Origin: JASEGV01 sp947085285
GTDB taxonomy: Bacteria > Bacteroidota > Ignavibacteria > UBA10030 > BY39
Length of the DNA stretch: 18,879 nucleotides
Direction: 5' to 3'
Assembly (NCBI GenBank): GCA_947085285.1
Contig: CAMTVZ010000122.1
Span: forward strand, 1 to 18,879
Positions 14,851 to 18,879 of the stretch are shown piece after piece; position 1 is the first letter of the stretch; every line of letters begins with the position of its first letter. A program made the position numbers and the translations under genes. The notes beneath the pieces were generated by a model. That model saw only the letters and a program-made list of their open reading frames with translations. It had not been told where the DNA came from and made no database searches.

Positions 14851-16230
14851 TTATTGACCTAAGATCACGGCTCCGAGTGGTGCATCAAGCATAAGGCGAC
14901 GTGTGAGTACACCTCTCCAATTCCTGCTTCCGGGGGAGAGTCGTAACTTACTGCCCTCCGTTACGCGAGAAAGGGCATAAGTAAAGCTCCCGAACGGCGC
15001 ATTGTAGCCACCTACTCCGGTGCTCGTCATCCCGTTCGTAACCGTCCAGAATCCATCTGCTGTTCCTTCTGGCCATGAAATCCCACCCCCATCAAGTATC
15101 TTAACAATCTGAGATGTGAGTGCGCTTGCGTAGTTTCCCTGATCTGCTTCTTTGTTAAAGGCGACAAACACGTTCAACCTGACTCCACCCTGTTCTCGTT
15201 GCCAGAGGTTCGTGTTGAGCCCTCCCTGACTGCCATTATGCGAGGCTGAACCCATCAACGGGTTGGTTGCAGTTATAGGCATACCAATATTGCTGTTAAA
15301 CATACCGATATGGTAACTTTGAGCGAACTCAAGCATCGTAGCTACGGATAGTACGTATCCCCCCTGTCCGATGCGGGCTTCATGGTCCCAACCGCCGTAG
15401 GGACGTTCAACAAGGAGATATGGAGGGTAAACACTCCATACTAAGGGAAACGGCTGGCGATAGTACATCTCACGTGGATCTTGATCTTCTCGGAATGTTC
15501 TACCACGAATGACCTCAGTGGTGGGTATCCAGTCGTACGCTGTAAGGATGTTGTTGCGAATATATGTTGTCAGCGATACGCCGGCGAACTGCTCGACAAT
15601 AAGGCCCAAAACCAAACAGCCCACGTTGGAATACACGACGCTATCACCGGGCGAAAATTGTAAAGGTTGACCGAGTATCCAACGGACTGTGTTAAGTCGC
15701 CCAGGCGGACTTGGAATCCCCATATCGTCGGCAATGTCTGTTTCTCGGTAGGTTGGATCAGGCACTTGGTTGCGACTCCACCCCCCCTGGTGCCTGATCA
15801 GTTGCTCGACCGTGATGTCGGCAAAGCGCGTGTCACCCAGCGATGGGAAGGGTGTGTAGTTCAAAAGTCCCCCGCCGGGCTGACCAAGATTGAAAGCACG
15901 CGACTGTAATGTGAACAGTCCCTGCGAGATGAGGCGCCGGACCGCTGCAATGGTGATTGGCTTGCTGACACTTGCCAAACGAGTAAGAGCATTCTCTGGA
16001 AGTGCGCCGCCAACATACGCAGGCCCGAAACCTTTCAGGTATAAGATTCGACCGTCACGCATGATGCCGACCATACCGGACTGAATCCCACTATCGGCCA
16101 TGAAGGTTTGAACGAGATTGTCAATCGCTGCCAGTCCGGGAGTGGGGCGACCGCTGATTTGTGCAATCAGACCGCCTTCGACAATAGGTTGAGCTAAAAG
16201 GAGAGCGAGAATTATAGATAGACTCTTCAT
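14851..16230 (-). CDS. Secreted serine hydrolase of the beta-lactamase/DD-peptidase family
   Basis: This 459-aa protein has a signal peptide ('MKSLSIILALLLAQPIVEGG', about 1-24). It contains the three active-site motifs of PF00144-type enzymes: S87-V-S-K90 in 'LASVSKPIT', Y200-S-N202, and 'HNG' (331-333) where KTG would be, as in class C-like esterases and D-amino peptidases. The residues after it ('SQGGLNTNLW') suggest a diverged substrate pocket, so true beta-lactamase activity should not be assumed. Residues 394-459 form a separate tail ('APFGSFTYALSRV', 'GSKLRLSPGSRNWRGVLT', 'APLGAVILGQ') that aligns with the tail of the neighbouring protease. Its ATG overlaps the stop of the upstream gene (ATGA, 16227-16230), showing translational coupling. 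Confidence 0.87.
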   Translation of the reverse strand: MKSLSIILALLLAQPIVEGGLIAQISGRPTPGLAAIDNLVQTFMADSGIQSGMVGIMRDGRILYLKGFGPAYVGGALPENALTRLASVSKPITIAAVRRLISQGLFTLQSRAFNLGQPGGGLLNYTPFPSLGDTRFADITVEQLIRHQGGWSRNQVPDPTYRETDIADDMGIPSPPGRLNTVRWILGQPLQFSPGDSVVYSNVGCLVLGLIVEQFAGVSLTTYIRNNILTAYDWIPTTEVIRGRTFREDQDPREMYYRQPFPLVWSVYPPYLLVERPYGGWDHEARIGQGGYVLSVATMLEFAQSYHIGMFNSNIGMPITATNPLMGSASHNGSQGGLNTNLWQREQGGVRLNVFVAFNKEADQGNYASALTSQIVKILDGGGISWPEGTADGFWTVTNGMTSTGVGGYNAPFGSFTYALSRVTEGSKLRLSPGSRNWRGVLTRRLMLDAPLGAVILGQ

Positions 16231-18173
16231 TGGAGATTCACCAACACAAGTATTAATCCAGTTCCGCTCGCAAGTCCAGTCATTGCCTTGCCGATGATTG
16301 CACCGTTAGCCTTGTCTCGGTCGGTGGCTTTCATCGCATGACCGGCCATCGGAGAGGTTGTGAGCAAATCACCCGGTTCTATCGGCGCCATTGTCGCCTC
16401 CACCTTGCAGTACACTCTTCCAGCTATGGCAACGGTCGTCTTTCCATCCAACATCCCTTCTTGCTTCAGTGTAAGTCCGGGCTTCACGCCGCCGGCTCCA
16501 CTTACAATGCCTGCAACTTTCGGATCGTACGCAGAGTAACTCGGCTTGAGCTTACCGGGACTGTCAGGATCGATCACCATCACGGTTCCTGGTTCTATTT
16601 CCTCTACTTCTGAACTCTCGAATGGCTCGGCAAGATCGCTCCCACCCAAAATCTCCAGGACGTTGACCTTGACCCTGCCGTTGAAGCTACCTGCAATACC
16701 AGTACCTCCGATTGTGGAGACTTGAAGAGCGGGAGAGGTGCTCGAAGAGTTTGTGGTTTCAAAGTACGCAGCCGGCCCAGTACCGAGGGTCGAAGCATAG
16801 ATGGCGGAGCTCCCGTTTGAGGAGTTGGAGACAGTAAACGAGGCTGCACGACCAAGTCCATTAGTCGTTCCAGACACTGTTGGCGACGAACTTGATGAAT
16901 TCGTGATTCGACAATCGAGTGCATTGCCCGTCCCATTTGTTGTGATAAAAACCGCATCAGCAGAGCTGCTCGTGTTGCTCAATACAAACCTACCGGCAGA
17001 ACCTGTCCCGGTGTTTGTTCCCTGCACGGCTTGACCATTGCCATTAGCAATGCCATATATTGCCGGCAAGCTTCCCGATGTTACTTCGCCATACACTCCT
17101 CCACCTGTACCGATTGACATCCCGCGGAAAGCATAACCCGAAGTAGTAACCGCGGAAACAACACCACTCGCATTGCTCGAACTATTGCCCACGATTACCG
17201 ATACACCATTGCCGGTGCCGGTTGTGCCGACGCTCAAAACGTTAGCACTGCTCGAGGTATTATTAATCTGGAAGTTTCCCGCCGATCCGCTTCCTGTACT
17301 GACACCATGAATTGCGGTCCCTGAACCGCTGGCTGTCCCATAGATCGCATCTCCACTGCCGGTCGTATTACCGCGAACTCCAATTCCGCTTGACGAGGGA
17401 TTATTGGCATTGCCCATAATAGCCTGGCCATTCCCCATCGTCTGACCCAACACCGCAGAACCAACGTTAGCAACTGTATCAATGTAAGAGAATAGTCCGT
17501 TACTCAAGCCTCGTGTTTCAACGTGAACAGTTGGAGTGAAAATTGTAGTGGGATGATCGTTTTTGAAGTATGCTGTTCGTCCCCCACCTGAGTTGGTGAT
17601 TGATAACGCCGGACTGGTAGTCGAGACAGAGCCGGCAAAGGGGAGCGTTAGCGTGGCGCCAGCGGTGTATGCTGCAGTATCGGCTTTAATTGCACGCAGA
17701 CTGTAGCTTGATGATGTCAACTGAGTGCGTGGCAAAAGCTCAGGGTTCGCTCCAACTTGTATTCCTAACCAGTATGGCACATCAAATGGAAGCGAGAGAG
17801 GGGTGACGTCCCCGAAGTTTGTGGAGAAGAGTCCTTTCTTCGTTGCAATAGACTTCGTCTCCGTCCAGAGGGCCGTTCCACCGCTGCTTGTGTTGTAGAG
17901 TCTGAATGTAAAACTGTATGTGCTGTCGAGCTTGGCTACACCGAGCGTGTCGGTATAGATTCCCTGATAGCTTATCAGTCGAGGAATCTGTGCCCGTGTT
18001 AATGTTGTAATTGATAATGAAATTAAGATCATTAACATTAAAATAGTTACCTGTTTCCCATACGACGAATCGGGTATGCCCCGATTGGTCGTTCGACCCG
18101 TCAGAAGTTGTCGACATGATGCGGATTCTTCAACACGGCGATTTTGACTATGGTATGATTTATGATTTATCAT
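16227..18173 (-). CDS. Large beta-helical surface protein, SYQG N-terminus and conserved C-terminal domain
   Basis: The protein has 648 aa from the ATG at 18173 ('agga' 7 bases upstream), but a cleaner signal peptide starts at M46 (18038, 'MLMILISLSITTLTRAQ'). The first 45 residues are unusual and partly encoded by palindromic repeat DNA. After the signal comes the domain 'IPRLISYQGIYTDTLG...FTFRLYNTSSGG' (62-100). About 330 residues of Gly/Ser/Thr/Asn-rich repeats follow ('GSGTAIHGVSTGSGSAGNF', 'NTSSSAN', 'GIANGNGQAVQG'), predicting a beta-helix like a tail fibre or adhesin. Residues 510-648 form a conserved C-terminal domain ('GGSDLAEPFE', 'VAGIVSGAGGVKPG', 'GRVYCKVEA', 'GDLLTTSPMAGHAMKA', 'GAIIGKAM') found at the end of many bacterial surface proteins, of unknown function. 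It is first in the probable operon with the hydrolase. Confidence 0.83.
   Translation of the reverse strand: MINHKSYHSQNRRVEESASCRQLLTGRTTNRGIPDSSYGKQVTILMLMILISLSITTLTRAQIPRLISYQGIYTDTLGVAKLDSTYSFTFRLYNTSSGGTALWTETKSIATKKGLFSTNFGDVTPLSLPFDVPYWLGIQVGANPELLPRTQLTSSSYSLRAIKADTAAYTAGATLTLPFAGSVSTTSPALSITNSGGGRTAYFKNDHPTTIFTPTVHVETRGLSNGLFSYIDTVANVGSAVLGQTMGNGQAIMGNANNPSSSGIGVRGNTTGSGDAIYGTASGSGTAIHGVSTGSGSAGNFQINNTSSSANVLSVGTTGTGNGVSVIVGNSSSNASGVVSAVTTSGYAFRGMSIGTGGGVYGEVTSGSLPAIYGIANGNGQAVQGTNTGTGSAGRFVLSNTSSSADAVFITTNGTGNALDCRITNSSSSSPTVSGTTNGLGRAASFTVSNSSNGSSAIYASTLGTGPAAYFETTNSSSTSPALQVSTIGGTGIAGSFNGRVKVNVLEILGGSDLAEPFESSEVEEIEPGTVMVIDPDSPGKLKPSYSAYDPKVAGIVSGAGGVKPGLTLKQEGMLDGKTTVAIAGRVYCKVEATMAPIEPGDLLTTSPMAGHAMKATDRDKANGAIIGKAMTGLASGTGLILVLVNLQ
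18068..18098. repeat. Two abutting palindromes in the 5' part of the surface-protein gene
   Basis: Arms aatcggg/cccgatt (18068-18074 and 18080-18086) and ggtcg/cgacc (18087-18091 and 18094-18098) form two adjacent hairpins, the same style as at 2-41. They encode 'GRTTNRGIPDSS' if translation starts at 18173, or lie in the leader if it starts at 18038. Confidence 0.6.
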
Positions 18174-18350
18174 TTTTGTTTCCTGGTATATTGTTATTGG
18201 TTTTAATAGTTTTTCAATTAGTGTTAGCTCTTTTCCATTTATGGGATAAATTATAATATTTTACAAAGCTTTAACTTTATGAAAAGTTAGATATTTAAAA
18301 TGCCATAATCAACCCATAAATATGTGGTTTTTTTTTACAAAATGGGAAAA

Positions 18351-18595
18351 TTATGATAAAGGGGAGAAATTTATGTTTTTGGGGGAAATTAGACTGTTTT
18401 TGAAGCCTTTAACTACAGCGCCACCGCTTGCAACATCGTATAGACGGAAGGTGAATGTTTGAATACCATCCGGTTTTGGATTTCCTAAGCTATCCGTTAA
18501 CACACCTTGGTAAGAAAGAGTGCGAGGTATTTGAGAGAAAAGATTTTGAGACAAAATCAGGATTCAGATGAAAAAAATATTAAGATGGATCTCAT
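18351..18595 (-). pseudogene. Truncated, frameshifted SYQG-domain surface-protein gene
   Basis: An ATG at 18595 with 'aaagga' 8 bases upstream begins a signal-like sequence 'MRSILIFF', but two extra bases in the T-run and a TGA break the frame. The protein resumes as 'SQNLFSQIPRTLSYQGVLTD' and 'PDGIQTFTFRLYDVASGG', a clear paralogue of residues 62-100 of the protein at 16227-18173. Homology stops right after 'SGG' (near 18415), and an unrelated short tail runs to a TAA at 18351. It is a gene fragment left by duplication or deletion. The 177 bases between it and the surface-protein gene are AT-rich (with a TATAAT-like box around 18250-18257 on the minus strand) and hold nothing else I can support. 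Confidence 0.75.
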
Positions 18596-18645
18596 TTTAA
18601 ATTTCCTTTTAGTTAATAAAAAAACGTTAATGATTGATTGTAAAT

Positions 18646-18750
18646 ATCCAAACGGCAGCTACCCAGGAAAGGATAACTGCCATTTGAATATTCTAAAAAT
18701 TATATTAAACGAATCTACTTCAAAAGTAAAAGCTTTTTAGTTTGTGTAAA
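18646..18750. repeat. 105-bp direct repeat, copy 2
   Basis: This copy matches 9100-9204 at 103 of 105 positions. It contains the 3' end and trailer of the partial sorting-domain gene at the window edge. Outside it the two loci diverge, although both encode the same kind of domain. Confidence 0.95.
18654..18681 (-). terminator. Hairpin terminator after the partial sorting-domain gene
   Basis: It is identical to the hairpin at 9108-9135: an 11-bp stem with a 6-base loop, 34 bases downstream of the stop codon at 18715-18717. It is followed on the minus strand by 'gtttggatatttac'. Confidence 0.6.
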
Positions 18751-18879
18751 TTTATTACCAGATTTTTTATCACCGACTGCAATAATCCTATAAAAATAAA
18801 CACCACTCGGGTATGATGAGGCATCCCACACTTTTTGTTTATGCCCGGCAGTCTGCACTTCATCTACTAATCTAGTTAC
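18715..18879 (-). CDS. 3' end of a secreted protein with type IX-like sorting domain (partial)
   Basis: Only the last 54 codons lie in the window; the gene continues beyond base 18879. They encode 'TRLVDEVQTAGHKQKVWDAS', 'YPSGVYFYRIIAVGDKKSG' and 'KFTQTKKLLLLK', the second half of the same C-terminal sorting domain seen in the two Asp-box proteins. The final 11 residues equal those of the protein at 9169-10638 because of the 105-bp repeat. The nature of the passenger part is unknown from this window. Confidence 0.9.
   Translation of the reverse strand, partial: VTRLVDEVQTAGHKQKVWDASSYPSGVYFYRIIAVGDKKSGNKFTQTKKLLLLK

Noticed and set aside
14851..16230. Antibiotic-resistance beta-lactamase
   Set aside because: The family motifs fit, but HNG replaces KTG and the gene sits in a secreted-protein operon; resistance cannot be claimed from the sequence.

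Overview
The window looks like chromosomal DNA of a bacterium from the Fibrobacteres-Chlorobi-Bacteroidetes (FCB) side of the tree, most likely an Ignavibacteria-like lineage. The basis is three secreted proteins ending in the 'NYPNPFNP...SGVYFYR' type C-terminal sorting domain, the order tRNA-Leu / tig / clpP / clpX, and REP-like palindromes scattered between and inside genes. This is inference from family knowledge; no marker gene fixes the taxon.

Layout. 1-255: no gene, several short palindromic repeats, then a consensus promoter so close to the first ATG that the transcript may be leaderless. 256-1492 (+): a DUF454 membrane protein and an unrecognised five-helix membrane protein. 1493-1888: a 229-bp foldback repeat, then a strong promoter containing a 22-bp palindromic operator with a second half-matching site 31 bp upstream. 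1889-5306 (+): a three-gene cassette of a RecA-fold protein lacking its Walker A lysine, a 113-aa 'MGRT' protein, and a PolB2-type family B DNA polymerase with an altered motif C and no recognisable exonuclease residues. This is the most interesting part of the window. It resembles in outline a damage-response mutagenesis operon (degenerate RecA plus unusual polymerase) under its own operator. 5353-5531 (-): remnant of a TSPPYW DNA methyltransferase.

5589-8917 (-): housekeeping block clpX, clpP, tig (TTG start) and tRNA-Leu(UAG). Transcription runs tRNA to tig to clpP to clpX, a folding and protein-quality-control operon.

9100-18879 (-): a run of secreted-protein genes: an Asp-box protein with sorting domain, a second such protein (GTG start), a metzincin-like protease, a serine beta-lactamase-family hydrolase, a large beta-helical surface protein, a truncated paralogue of the latter, and the 3' end of another sorting-domain protein. 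The four genes from 12000 to 18173 are closely spaced (one ATGA overlap) and probably form an operon. Protease and hydrolase share a C-terminal module that may be an alternative sorting or anchoring signal. The run is interrupted at 10667-11995 by a module bounded by 14-bp inverted repeats and carrying two decayed DUF1670-type genes, a candidate undescribed mobile element. A near-identical 105-bp repeat brackets the whole 9.5-kb secreted-protein region.
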